Assembly: GCF_014839805.1 (NCBI RefSeq)
Contig: NC_051141.1
Coordinates: forward strand, 9,184,777 to 9,248,776
Direction of reading: 5' to 3'
DNA: 64,000 nucleotides
DNA from: Manduca sexta
Taxonomy: Eukaryota; Arthropoda; Insecta; Lepidoptera; Sphingidae
This document shows, in pieces, positions 50,269-62,800 of this stretch. Positions within the stretch are counted from its first letter, which is position 1, and every line of letters begins with the position of its first letter. The notes beneath the pieces were generated by a model. It was not told the origin of the DNA and ran no database searches. It saw only the letters and a program-made list of their open reading frames with translations. The translations under genes and the position numbers were made by a program.

Positions 50269-50832
50269 GTGAGTGGCGCGACGGCGCGGCGTGCCAAGCG
50301 CGTGGCAGGCGCGCCCCGCGCCGGCCGCGATGCAGTGGTTGGCGCTCGGTGTCGATACGAGTGCGGAGTGCGGGACGGGGCCGGGAGCGGGGGCAGGTCC
50401 GTACAGCGGCCGCGGGAAGGCGGGCGGAGAGCACACGCGGGCAACGGGCGCGGGGGATGCCGAGGGGGGCGGAGGAGGGCGTAGAGCGCCCGGCGCGGGA
50501 CGACGCACGCGCGCCCGCATCAGTACGCTACTGCCGCGCTACGGCGATACACTCGTCCGCCCGCGCCTCGCGATCGCCACGCGGCTATCCGCCGAGGCCA
50601 TGACTCGTCGTGCTCGATGAGGCGCCGTCGCACGCGCCCCGCACAAGCATTACGTAAGGAGCCGTCATCGCGGACGACGCTCACGCGACCCCGTCGCGTC
50701 ACCATACATATCTAAAAACATATCGCACTTACCTACATAATCAAAACCTAGAGTAACGAGAGACGAAAAGAGCGCGCGAGAGTAACGTTGCGCGCGGCTG
50801 TGATCCCGCGCTCTAGCCACCGCGAGAGACGT

Positions 50833-50838
50833 TCAGTT
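50833..50838 (+). promoter_or_regulatory. Consensus TCAGTT initiator inside the CpG island
   Basis: Perfect arthropod Inr (A+1 would be 50835), without a TATA box at -30. A GGTTG string lies near +20, too close for a canonical DPE. A possible second TSS for the same first exon or a separate transcript. Confidence 0.3.
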
Positions 50839-51263
50839 CACAAGAACTTCGGTTAGGTTGCGCATCCAAAGCGGGTGCGCGTTGCGCGAGGCAGCCGATC
50901 GCGACGCCGTACGGGCGTGCCGCAGTGTCCGCGGGCGGCGGGCGCCATGCCAGCGAGCACAGTATGAGCAGCGCCACCGACTCCAGAGCGCGCGCGGGCT
51001 CGCCGCCGGCCCGCGAGTAAGGTGGCGGGCGAGGCGCGCGCCGTCAGCCGGGCGGGGGGCGCCGCGGACCAGCTGGCCACACCGCCGCGTCCCCACCGGG
51101 CGCGCGCTCCGACCCGATGACACATTGAACTTGAGCAGCCACCATTGCTCGCATAGAGTTGGTCGAGAAATGGGGGCTGACGCCTGTCCTCAGGCCGAGG
51201 CAGGAATGCCCCCGGGCCCAGGAGCAAGGCGGCGACCAAAGGTATGTATGGGCGCAACATCGT

Positions 51264-51270
51264 TATAAAA
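51264..51270 (+). promoter_or_regulatory. TATA box of the putative alternative Shaker promoter
   Basis: TATAAAA in a GC-rich setting, 32 bases upstream of an initiator-like CTCATA whose A is 51296. This is the expected TATA-to-TSS distance. The TSS lies 145 bases before the candidate ATG at 51441. Confidence 0.55.
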
Positions 51271-51440
51271 GGGGCGGCGACGTGGTGCGGCGCTCATAAA
51301 CAGGCTTGCGGTCAGCATGGGTTCCGCTTGCGTCAGCGAAAAAGCGCGCGCGCCGCGGCGCAGGCGGCGAACACACGCCAACCGCGGCACGTTCGGTGCA
51401 CGCGCCCGCATCTTGCCGCACCACGCCGTAAGCCCCAGCC

Positions 51441-51463
51441 ATGGACTACTTCGATATGTGCTG
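51441..51463 (+). CDS. Candidate alternative first coding exon, probable Shaker N-terminus (MDYFDMC)
   Basis: ATG at 51441 in a good initiation context (CAGCCATGG), then 7 codons (MDYFDMC) plus TG, followed by a strong donor GTGAGTG at 51464-51470. The next in-frame codons would be TGG TGA, so the exon must be spliced to be useful. Its phase (2) equals that of the Shaker ball exon at 31488-31597, and it lies on the same strand 20 kb downstream, so both could join one shared acceptor. The peptide is acidic and aromatic with no basic stretch, so it would not be expected to act as an N-type ball; that is inference. I do not recognise the peptide itself. A competing out-of-frame ATG at 51317 gives a 49-codon phase-0 alternative ending at the same donor. 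Confirmation needs transcript reads. Confidence 0.45.
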
Positions 51464-51700
51464 GTGAGTGGTGAGTGCGCCGCCGCAACCGCCGCGCCGC
51501 GTGTATCCGACGCAGCCGCCGCGCCACTAACCCCGCCACCCTCCGCGTACTAACACTTGCCACTCGGCACCTGACGGGTGTCCACTCGACACGTCGGCGC
51601 GCTCGCGGTGCATCCCATGTCACCTGACTTCCTGTGTATTCGTGGTTCACTTCGGTGCATCGGAACTGCATTCTACGATCGCTGCTGATTAGACCGCCAT

Positions 51701-53465
51701 GTCAACCGGGTATTGTCATCTTTGCATCAACATTTGATATTTGATTTGATATTTTTCTCACTCAACCCCAGTGCTGGAGCAGAGTATTTGTGACATCGTA
51801 CCTGGAACGGTCGCCGGAATCGCGCCAACGCCACTCCCGTCACGGTCGACGGCTGTCCAAACGTCCTGCATCTACTCGAAAAATATCGATGATTTACGCC
51901 GTTAAATTAACGTGAACTAAATCGAACACACTCCGAACAGAGTAACACTTTCGATCTCGATCAATACAGATATTATAATAACTGGCATGAATCACTACTT
52001 ACATTCCGTGTTATAATAAACAAGCGATCGGAAGCCGTTGGTTGTTGCGCGGCGCATCAATCATAAGACTGTCTTCGCGATCGGAATACAGCTCGCACGC
52101 CGCACTCCGCATCCGTCTAGTAAAATCACAAACGCAACAACGGCAACTAAACATGTTATATAGTTATACATCATAAAATAGGTTTAGGGATCGTAAAGTT
52201 TCAATTACATTCGTGTATGAAGAGGATCGTAATGTGTTTATAACAAAATAATACGAGAACATCGACGCAGATGGAATTGCTATTCTGAGAAGAACAGAGA
52301 GCTCCTCGAGTTCTAGCCTGAAGCACATAAAATACAGCTTCAATCAGAAAATCAACTGACAAATTTTATGTGATATACATATATTAATAATAGCTATTGA
52401 TTTACAAGTCACCCAATTAACTTTTATACATGAATGATTATCTATAGATTAATTAAAAAGAAAAAATACCGAACGGGATGAATCTATCTAGCGGCGTAAT
52501 CAGCATATTCTGCACTATATGCTCGTTACACCTCAATTGAATGTGAGCTATTTAAAACGCAATATTTACTGTTGTAGTCTGCTGTGGCGAGGTACGCATA
52601 AACACCGTGCCGCGTATACTCAAACACATAGCCACACGTCGTAACTTTATTTTTAAAAAAATAAACTCGGCAAATCGCATGCATGACAATTCATTCGCTG
52701 TCCACGAACTTTATTATATATATTGATTAAATATCACAAACAAATCATGTAATTTCTGCAGAATCGTCCAGAGCGTATTATCGGACGTGTTCCAGTTACT
52801 CTGTAGGCTGGCTACATCAATTACAGGCATTTACATGTAAAAAAATAATTAACACATTTGTATTCCTAATTGTGTCATATAATCAATCAATATAGTCAAA
52901 AAAGTAATAAGTATGCTAAACAGCATCAAAATAAAGGCACAAGTAATTTTATAGATCATAAACTGGAATCAATAACACTATAAGTTCTAATTATATTATG
53001 AGTCACACTAAAGCAGTCCTATTATAATTATATCCAAAATCATACATAAACCTAAAAAAAAAATAACTCACAAAATAAATAAACATAATGTAAATTTGCC
53101 TATATTATACACTAGACTACAAAAAACCTTTATTAATACCAATATACAAAAAACATATATAGCACAAGCTTTATCAGAGTGACGGCAGATTATTCACTGC
53201 ATTGGCCGTTGGCCGGGTATATGCCGGGTATCTTATATACGGTTGCAATATCCATATTACCCTTAAACCGGAGGGATCAACGCGGACGCGTAAGAGGATT
53301 TCGCTGATTTTTTTGTACTGTTATGCATTAATTAATAATAATAATACACGATGGTTTTAGTACCTTCGATACACTGATGCAAATTTAGGCAAAAAGCTAG
53401 GATTTAAGTAATGAAAAACACTGCATTTTGTTTGATAGTGACCACCGATCACAAAGTGTTAAAAT
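51701..53465. other. Intronic stretch after the CpG island
   Basis: GC content decays from the island to AT-rich background by about 52150. No exon with a supported acceptor and donor pair was recognised. Confidence 0.45.
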
Positions 53466-53578
53466 CCGTCATAGCGATCCACGTAACTGTGTGGCGTTAA
53501 TTGTGTCGACTGGCGAGGGGTAATCATCTGTAGTCAGTTGACATTCTACTGGACCCCACTCCAATTACCGTCAGGTGC
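53466..53578 (+). repeat. Repeat family B, third copy
   Basis: Blocks CCGTCATAGCGATCCACGTA, GTGTCGACTGGCGAGGGGTA, CAGTTGACATTCTACTGGAC and CCCCACTCCAATTACCGTC align with 48026-48193 and inverted 45775-46005. Confidence 0.65.
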
Positions 53579-55287
53579 CATCACTTCACTTACCAATACG
53601 TTTTGCTGATATTACGTATATAATTGCGAATATGTATTGATAAACACGTAACGAAAAGTCTCCAAGTGTTTTAATTTAAATAGTCGCCAGTAGTCAGTTG
53701 AAAACATTGTTTCCACTGTTCCCATGCAAGTTGGCTTCGAATCGGTTATAAGTAAATACAAAACTTTTCTAGTTATTAGACTACGAATTGCAATTGTTTC
53801 GTCCTCGAACGTATCCGTTCACGAGTTAGTTTAAAAATTTAAACTGTAATATAATAAATTCGCGCTAGTTTTCGAGCATAGGTTATGTTTATGCATTTAT
53901 TATGCGTACACTCGTACCTATATAGGTAAAATATGCAGGTGTAATAGGTGTGTATAATACACTTATTTTGTCGTTGCTAATTATTTCACTCTCAAGCGTT
54001 TTACGCTAATTTAATTTTAATCTTTGCTTTTCGGGTTTGTGTCTGTAGATATAAAACGCAAGCAACTCATCTGGCTATTTACGTGTGCGTACCTTATGAT
54101 AATCTTCTCTAAGCAGAGAAACGAAAAAGTTAACATAAGTTCACTTTTAATGAAATAAACAAAAAATGTTCTAGAGTAGGTATTATTTTCACAACATAAT
54201 GAAAGATAAATTTCAGTCCTATAAAATTTTTATTTCCTACATTCTTTCCTATTTCATCTAAAAAATTCGTAAAAACATAGCCGCGTAAACTAGACGCATT
54301 ATATTATGACTTTTATCTCATCAATTAACCGCAATAAATATTTAATTACTAACATCCAACTATTAATATCCAGAGTGTCCCAGTAATCATAGAGACATTG
54401 TTGCGAAAAGCAAAGTCATGGCCATAATTACCATATAGAGTGATTCCTTTGGACGCTCTAGGTGGAGGTAGTTAACGTTACAATGTTAGGACTGCACTTG
54501 AGATCATAAAATCGAGATCCGTCGCAAAATGACGTTTCTCGGGCAGTAAGACTGAGCCTCTCTAAACTGTACCTTCATAACCCAAACGCTGCATGTCAAA
54601 ATGCTGTCCAGGTTTTATTTTATTTAGATCTTTACTACGTTACTTTACGTTCATATAAATACTAATATTAAAATAGAACTAAAACCGTTATGTACAGTTT
54701 TTAATTTAACTCTACGCGATTCGATTTGGAATAGTAATATTCAAATTTTAATTGTTGTACCTACTCGAATGTCGAAAGACACGAAATTATTAATAATTCG
54801 AAATGATTAATCGCTTAATTTCAAACACTGCGTTGCAAATCCAATGTTTTGATGGAGAAATGGTTTGATTCACATATATTTTTTTTAAATATTTTAATGC
54901 TATAATGTCTTACCATAGACTACAAAATAATTTCTTAAGCAAAAGTTTAGAATTGCAAACGGTGCATAAATGATCTGATGATATTTTTCTCTTTAGTCTT
55001 CAATAGTAACCGTTGATATACAATACGTAATATGTATGTCGTGCGTTGACTTCTATCGTAGTAAACAGCAAATGTGACAATTCCTAAGGAGGTCATATGG
55101 CTTCTGACACAATAGCACTTCCCTGCTTAACGACAAACAGTATTAAACAGACGTAACATCGTACCATTTGTTTGCCTTTACATAATATAGCTTATAATAA
55201 TATTACCTTTACTAACCATTGTACTGAATCAATAATTTTCTTTGATAGCGTAGTTTATTTTGCCAGTCAAGGCTTTTTTTAATTTAT
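53579..55287. other. AT-rich intronic stretch
   Basis: Nothing supported. A moderately GC-richer patch at about 54370-54600 shows no recognisable content. Confidence 0.45.
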
Positions 55288-55493
55288 AAATATTTTCGGT
55301 GGATCACCGAGCTGCATTAATTTATAATGATAGACTTATTGATGGTGATGAACTTAAGGATCATCTATTGTTTGCTGTATCTTTTTTCTAAACCTAATCT
55401 TTTTTCACTGTATAATATATATTATATATATATATTATACAGTGGTAGATGTGTGTGTGTAGAGGGGTAGCTCGGTGATCCACCGAAAATATT
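55288..55493. mobile_element. MITE with 25-bp terminal inverted repeats and a nested palindrome
   Basis: AATATTTTCGGTGGATCACC (+GAGCT) at the left is exactly inverted at 55469-55493 (AGCTCGGTGATCCACCGAAA, then ATATT). Between them is a long AT palindrome opening CACTGTATAATA and closing TATTATACAGTG (about 55408-55444), and a GTGTGTGTGT run. No coding sequence. Target duplication not clear. Confidence 0.8.
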
Positions 55494-58224
55494 ATTTATT
55501 TATATATATATATATATAAATTACATACAGATGGATAATTCAAGGAATAAATTTTTAAGCTTTCCTACATTCCTTTAGACATTTTTCAATTTTAGAATTT
55601 TATGTCAATCTAATTACCTCAATGTTATACTATTCCTAGATAATCAAAGGCTACGTTTATAGATAATAAATAAATAAAACGTTTACCTTGGATATCATCC
55701 CTCCAGCATGCGCCGGAAAAATATTATGATCAATAAGACGGTCTGCGAGATGAAAAGCAAATGGCACAATGATAGTAAAAATAATCGCAAACGTCCACAT
55801 GGGGCAGTGACTGGCTAAGACAGTTAATGGCGTCTAGGACATTAACTATGTGTTTATGTTATGACAGCTGGTCGCATTTACATCATTTTTTGCGGAAAGT
55901 TGACTTGACCGGGTTTATATATTTGAACATGTGTAATATTATTAATTAACGTTAATGAGTAGCTAATTATACGACTAGCCACGAAATCCGTGAGAACTTG
56001 CGTAGGCTTCAAAATCACATTTTATATGTTTATTTACGTATCTTCAAACAAAAGTGTTTAACATTAACACGTCGTTGTAAATTCAACTTTATGCAATGGT
56101 CTAAGCCGCGGTATGTCATAATCACTCGACATTATTACGTATTTTTAAGTATGTGACATAAAGTATAGAAATGTCCGCTTTGAAATGTTCCGTGTGTTTA
56201 CGGCGTAAATATAATTGCTTGTATACAATATAAATAGACTTGTCCTTCGTTTTACGTCATGAAATCTGAACTCATACGTGTAACTGCAGCTGGTTGTAAG
56301 GGCATCGAATAATAAAACGAAATATATTTTATAACTACTAGTTCCCGATAAGTCCACCTCGTTTTGAATAATATATTTTTTGTGTATATTAGCTATAGTG
56401 TGACTGTGAACGTTGTACTGCGTCTTGGGTAGATGAGCGGAGAGGGGCGGGGGTGGTACAGCCCGCCGCACTCATTTTACTGACGACGTTTGCGATGGCA
56501 ACACGCTTTATTTGCACGGGTCTGTATGGGCCCTATGTTCATGAGATAAAATGTCTAACTATATATATAGGTAATAGGTTATAATTTATTTATATTATAA
56601 CTATAAATAGATGTATGGGCACTATTAAAATATTGTAAACCAAATTTATCTGACATATTATTATGTTTCGTAAATTTAAAACTGGTGACAAAATCTAATG
56701 AATAACTGAAAGCTTTAAGGCAGGTATTGGTAAGTTTCTTATAACTCCAGCGAGCGCTGGTTTGATCCTACACGGAACAAAATATTTACGTGATCTGCAG
56801 TCATTAATCTCTTTAGACTGAACCTTTTTTTAATCGCAATCTCTGCCACGTTACATTGTAGCGAATAATGTTCACCATGACAACAATAAATTATGAGGAA
56901 TCTATTGATAGTAAGACAAAATCGAAAATATTTCTTGGCATTATTTATTAATAATCTAAATAAAATAGTTATACTGACATTCAATAAGCTGTCTTCGTAT
57001 TTTTTCGTGCTAAATTTGTAAATCTTTTTGGAAAACTTATCACCAGCCGAACCAGAATATAATGATTGATTAACTTTGTAACAATCTGAACGATATCACA
57101 TATATTATTAATAGCATTGATACATAAAAAATCTTATACATGAGGGATTTTGAAGTTGAAAAATAGGCAACTTCTTGTGAATAATTTTATTTTTAATCGT
57201 TACACAACTAATTTATCTTTTTCACTCCCAGCGACGATAATATATCGATGTTATTCAATATATTATGTAACCAAACCAAACTCAAACAAATAAAAACCTT
57301 TTTAGATTAAATATTCTCACATATATATAAAAGTAGATATCCATATATATATCAATGTTCATAAGAGATTTTATGTAAAATTTTAAGTGCACTCTGACCT
57401 TAACCTTGGCCGCTATAAATCCATCACTAACGTCAATAGCAGCCAAATCTCAGATATATCTTGACAAATGAAAATTAATAACTCCCCCATACCGGCTGGC
57501 GATACAAAACGAATGTATTTCCGATACAGTGATAGATTGCACTAGCCGTCATCGTCACATGTAGGTACTATTAGAAATTGGGTCAAATCTATCGAGGCTT
57601 GTCTAGCCCTACTATTACTAAAAATAGAAATTTCAAGTTGTCACATCTATCTCTAGATTAAACTAATATTGGAATTCGGTTTCAGTTGCTTGATATAGTA
57701 TTCATTAATTATTCGGCTTCGTTGCTATGTTATTTAACATTTTCAGATTAGGACTTTATCATTAATTGAAATCGCATAGGATTCTTCAATCTAGGTTCTT
57801 GGTGTCATGTAAAGATGTCTCCAAAAATCACAATTAATTCTTACTTTCCAAGAATTTCCCACTATACCCATTTCTTAGACAATGTGTGCCAAACTTCATC
57901 TATTTAACTATCTAACAAACATCCAATCATCAAAGAATTTCGCATTTATATTACATTAGAAAGAATTATGACATAGTTTACAAATGCTTATAAGATAGGA
58001 CACTTACAATTCGTATTCCCAAACAATGCAATAAGGACGCAAAATGCGCGCGAGCGTAAAGTCGGCAGTTATATAGTCTTCTTTGGCTTAGTTCAGCTTT
58101 GCTTATCTGACGGCCAACTGAAGATATTTGTATTTCAATATTAGCGAATCACAACCCCTCTATACGTAGGTATAGAGACAGCCTGTCATGCCGAAACTAT
58201 TGAGAAACTGACTTACTATCAAGG
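55494..58224. other. AT-rich intronic stretch
   Basis: A (TA)n run at about 55501-55519. A fragment GTGTGCCAAACTTCATCTA (57885-57903) is probably a family D repeat remnant. Open frames at 56145-56471 and 56739-56984 (-) have no recognisable domain. Confidence 0.4.
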
Positions 58225-59250
58225 TATTTCTTTGTGCTTAGTTATATAATTTTTTCAGCTGTCTTAGAAAGCATATTTCGAAATTTAGAATGCGAAAACA
58301 TGGGTATCAAAATAAACGGCAAACGGCTTAATCATCTTAGGTTTGCTGACGAGTTAGTGCTGATGGAGGAATCCCCTAGAAACTTGGAGCTAATGATTAG
58401 AGATCTATCCCAAGTGAGGACTAAATTTGCACTCATCGTGAATAGTAATAAAACTAAACTATTGACTAATAGCGCGGAGATAGAAATTACGATAAACAAT
58501 AATTAATGAATACGTTAAAGATTATATATATTTAGGCCAAATTATTTTATTTAAAGATCCGATGACAAAAGAAGTAAATAAAAGGATAGCAACGTGTTGG
58601 AAGAAGTATTGGGCGCTCAATTAGATTATGAAAAACAAAGACTTCAGCATATCAACTAAGCGCAAAACATTTAACACGTGCATTCTTCCCTGTCTAACCT
58701 ACGGATGCGAGACATGGGCCCTAACAGCATCACACAGAGCCAAATTAGCCACATGCCAACACGCAATGGAAAGAAGCATTCTTGGATTTAAAAAAGTGAC
58801 AGAATTAGAAATGCAGTTATAAGAGGGAAAACCCAGTTTACAGACATCCTCCAAAGAATAGATAAACTCGAATGGAAATGGACTGGACATATGATGCGTT
58901 CTTAGGATGAAAAGTGGAGCAAAGAGGTTACAAATTGGTACCCCAGAGACTCAAAAAGAAATAGGGGTAGGCAAACTTGTAGATGGGAGGACGAAATTAA
59001 AAGAGCGACGGGAGCGTACTGACGAAGAGTGACCGAAGACAGGACTCATTGGAAAGAGTTGGAAGAGGCCTTTGCCATGAGGCAAACTGAGCTGCGTGAT
59101 ATTATATGATACACGAAATTAACTATATGTTGCTTAACTATTATAATTGAAAATTATTTCTAAAGCTTAATTTGTTTGTTGTAAACATCTTTGTAATTTG
59201 CTCGGTTAATAAAGGCTGTTTTATTTTATTTATATATTTTTATATATTTA
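58225..59250 (+). pseudogene. 5'-truncated, inactivated RTE-type non-LTR retrotransposon
   Basis: The 3' part of a reverse-transcriptase ORF, broken into pieces. At 58234-58506 there is the end of the palm domain with LRFADELVLM at residues 35-44; the catalytic second Asp of FADD is Glu here (codon 58351-58353). A frame change follows near 58504. Next come YLGQIILF, then TFNTCILPCLTYGCETWALT, the conserved post-RT segment, and AMERSILGF. After another frameshift near 58820, LEWKWTGHM and the tail LEEAFAMRQTELRDII end at a stop at 59107-59109. Internal stops occur at 58622, near 58902 and near 59021. The 3' UTR ends AATAAAGGCTGTTTTATTTT plus an AT-rich tail. No endonuclease domain is present. 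The clade is by motif resemblance. Confidence 0.85.
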
Positions 59251-60397
59251 TTTTTATTTATAGAACTTTTAGAAATATGGGCCTATAAACACCATACATA
59301 AACCGCTAGTTATTCATGTGGGATGCGTTCCGAAAAAACGAGACAAGTTATATATAGCAAGTTTAGATTGACAAAGTGATTGAGAGGTTTTACCTACCTT
59401 TGCCTTTTCCTCCGCAATGCTCATGGTTTCGTCTAACTACTAAGAAATAGGGATCTAATAGCCGCACACGTGCAGTTTCGTCTACCCCTTATTTGTGAAA
59501 CACAATACACCGGGACTCAATAGGACAAGAAACGTGAGTACTGTCGTCTCAAAGAACCCGAACAACAATAAAATGAACGCCTTTATCCCGCCGACGACAA
59601 CTCAATAGTTTCGCCTGACATTACAATCACCTATACATATAAACGTTTGTGTTCTGACCTACTTTATGCTGTGATTTCGTATCAGATCAAATCGTTTTTT
59701 ATATAATGATTATCTTTATTTTGAAAGTTAATTTTTACTATTAATTACCTATCGATAATCTCAGAAAGAGCTACAGGTATTATTTGGAGAAAAAATATCT
59801 TTTGAGCGGTTTTCGAATTTAATAATCTCATTTTCTAAGTACCAATATAAATGCGCAAGGCAAAGTAAACATCGATTCAGTTTGCTCATCAAATGAACTA
59901 TATTACGATGCGGAGCGCGAAGCTTTCCAAATTGCATTTTAACTTTAACGCTTCGATGGAAGAAAAACAGCGGGACCGGGTAATGTTAGTTTATTATATA
60001 TCTTTGCGGGCGATGACAAGAGTTGGGTTTCTTTTAATATCAACTCTCAAGCTTCCTCCATTTTAAAAAGGGATAGTAGTAAAATGCCGTATAAAGTCAT
60101 AACGTGCGTCTCACTGTCGTCATAGAATTTATTACTATACGATGAATATGAATTCACCATGATTTAGTTTAATGTTTAGCGGTAGTGGGACTGAAGAGAA
60201 TATTTTAATTCATTTGATAGAACACTTAAACAAGAACGAACAAAATTTTCACATACGTTTTTCAGACCTACAGTTAGTAACATCAAAGTAATTTGGTCTA
60301 ACCAAAAAAACAACTTAAATTTGCACTAACATTCCGAGCAATTGTTTGGCTCTAAACTTTGCATACACAATCGTAGCCTTTGTTTTACTCAAACACA
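59251..60397. other. AT-rich intronic stretch
   Basis: Nothing supported. Confidence 0.45.
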
Positions 60398-60640
60398 TTA
60401 ATTGACAGCGTACAATCCTTTTATCATCGCGCAAACAGTTTTCCCGTTGTATTGTTTGTTTCCACGGTACGTCGATACTTTGTCCAAACAATACGCGGCC
60501 ATCCGTGACTTGGCCGAACCGCCTGGTATTAACACGGCGAGCGAAAACCCCGTAATCTGTTCAATGATTGTTTGCATTGCAATTAACATAATAACTGCTA
60601 TCAATTATAATTTATACCGCGATTGTAATGGATAATGCGC
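60398..60640. other. Non-repetitive block open on both strands
   Basis: Both strands are open over about 230 bases (plus 60402-60635; minus 60398-60604), with locally higher GC and no recognisable domain. As with 26129-26489 I favour a conserved non-coding element over an exon. No good splice-site pair was seen. Confidence 0.25.
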
Positions 60641-62754
60641 ATTAATTTTAACCAATTATTGGATCAAATCTACGCAAAATCAATAAGCTCAGTTAGGGAT
60701 TTATATTGCAATAGAAAACAGCATAACTTGCGAAATATGTACAATAACACATTTTAACTGAAGTAAGTAATATGTATCTGCATGAGAATATTAAAAATAT
60801 CTTAGTCGTATAACGTATTCGTCACCCACGCTTGAAATTTGTATTATAATGCATATTGCATCCTAGATGCCTGCAGATACATATATTTCCTTGTCAACCC
60901 ATATTATATCTTCCGTTCAAGCGACTTATTGGCAGACGACGTTGCAACGTTTATAATATAGGAGAGTACAGGAAATATTATTATAAGAGTAAGAAAGATC
61001 AGCATGATTTCAATTGTGTATTTCGAATCAATTCTATAGAGTGATATTTGAGGAGATTGAAGAACTAAGATTCAAAGTTGAATTTAGAGCAGTTATGATA
61101 AATGGAAATGACGATAAAAAAAAACACAAATTTGATTATTGATATTGTTGTTTCAATATCGTTTGTTTAATCCTTAAAACGTGTAATGTACCGATGTTAT
61201 GTACTTAGTTAATAGTAAATCGACTTATCACCCACGTAAATAAAATTGACGTCAAGCGGAAGAAACCTTGAACCCATACTAAAGTTCCGATGAATATACA
61301 TGTATTCTATTTAACCATAATCCGCTACATATGTCCTCCAAAACAAGCAGAGCAAACATAATGTACAAAATTAATTTCCTGATGTTCAGACAGACAGACT
61401 TTTTAAAAATCTATTATCGGTTTCTCATAACAGCCGAATAACTCCACATCGCAATGGGAAATTTTATATTAACAACTTCAGAACGGGGCAAATATAAAAT
61501 ATTTTAAGAGAAAGAAAGCGGTAGCCCGATAGAAATCACTGGAGCGGGAACTACAATCCAACGAACTTCAAGGAACAGATTGAAAGCGGCACAGTTATTA
61601 CATTTCTGCCGCGAGTGCAAGTTTATTAACTAGCAGAATTTTCTTCCCATTACTGTTCAGTGTAAATCGGCAATGTCGACGTATTGAGAATTTATATCGT
61701 AATTAAAAGCATGACGAAGACGAAGATTCAATAAAATTTCCTGGAAATTTTGAAAACAATATTAATTGTAGATAATATAGTATATTGCCACTATAATATA
61801 AAACGCTAATCTCAATGACATTAAATTTGAAAACTACAAACATCATATTCTGTGTTGGCCAGCGATCCACTTTAATAAAGTTAAATAATTCATATAAATA
61901 ATTTAAAAAAACTATGAATAAAAAAATTAAATTAAAAAGCGTCACATGAAAAATTGGAGTGCTCTTGATATCATTAATTTGGAATAACTGTTGAAGCCGG
62001 CACGGCTGCACACGTGTCTCGCGCGGCACTCGGCGGTCCGCACTTCTCACCCCTTTTAATTGAGATTTTCAACTCAAACGTTTCAAAGTAAATTAGGTTA
62101 TGAAAACAAGTGTACTTAAGTAACACGTTCCGCAAATTTATTTTCTTAATAACTTTGAGATTTTTTATTTTAAAATAAATGGAAATGTTTTTCAGTTTAT
62201 GCGACAAAATATTCACGCTCATGAGTGTTTGAATCCTAACAGAAAAACTCTATTGTCGTTCTAATTGAATAATTATAATCAGTATAACACTGTTGCCCTT
62301 GATGTAAGAGTGATTTCAAATAATTTTATACCAACAACCCACGTAACTATAATTGGTTGTTGGAATAATGGCCAGAATAGCTGTCTTGCATCATTTTAAA
62401 GTTCTGGTAAAAGCGCATTCACTGTCCTCCGTATAATTTCCTCCGACACTTAATATACATTGGCAAAAGTATGATTTATCCTCTACTCAACAATGGCTCG
62501 TATAATACATTCTTTTTGACAACAATTAAGGATTACCAGGTTACATGATGTGTCAATGCGCAAAACAATGTACTAAAAGCGAGTTTTAACTAGATAATTA
62601 ACACAACAATAATTCGTATTCTGAAGACCCTATTCAATACACCAAAATCGTTAAACCCAGAGCCAATGTAGTACCTTTATATGTATTATCGATAACCGGA
62701 AACTTAAAAACAAAGAATTCTGCAGAGATAGACAACAAAAAAAAATGTTTATCT
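60641..62754. other. AT-rich intronic stretch
   Basis: Nothing supported. A somewhat GC-richer patch at 61995-62050 is short and unrecognised. Confidence 0.45.
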
Positions 62755-62800
62755 GTTGATTTATACTTTAATGTTTTATTTCATTAAAGTATAAATCAAC
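62755..62800. repeat. Perfect 19-bp hairpin with 8-nt loop
   Basis: GTTGATTTATACTTTAATG (62755-62773) is exactly inverted at 62782-62800. AT-rich; too compact for a typical miRNA precursor. Confidence 0.85.

Larger units (their letters stand above)
50110..51700. promoter_or_regulatory. Large CpG-rich island
   Basis: About 1.6 kb of strikingly GC- and CpG-rich sequence in an otherwise AT-rich 64-kb window. Many overlapping Arg/Ala/Pro-rich frames occur on both strands, as expected from composition and not from coding. It contains a consensus TCAGTT initiator (50833-50838), a TATA box (51264-51270), and the candidate first exon at 51441. I read it as a promoter region. Confidence 0.7.

Noticed and set aside
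50330..50396. ATG frame MQWLALGVDTSAECG as a third alternative first exon
   Set aside because: Only a weak donor (GTCCGT) in phase 1, which does not match the phase-2 Shaker exons.
50122..51671. Many long Arg/Ala/Pro-rich ORFs on both strands
   Set aside because: They overlap in most frames inside a CpG island, where stop codons are rare; compositional artefacts.
58070..58095. TATATAG followed by a TTCAGC initiator-like string
   Set aside because: Spacing of about 25 is short for a TATA-Inr pair and no exon follows; the RTE remnant begins soon after.
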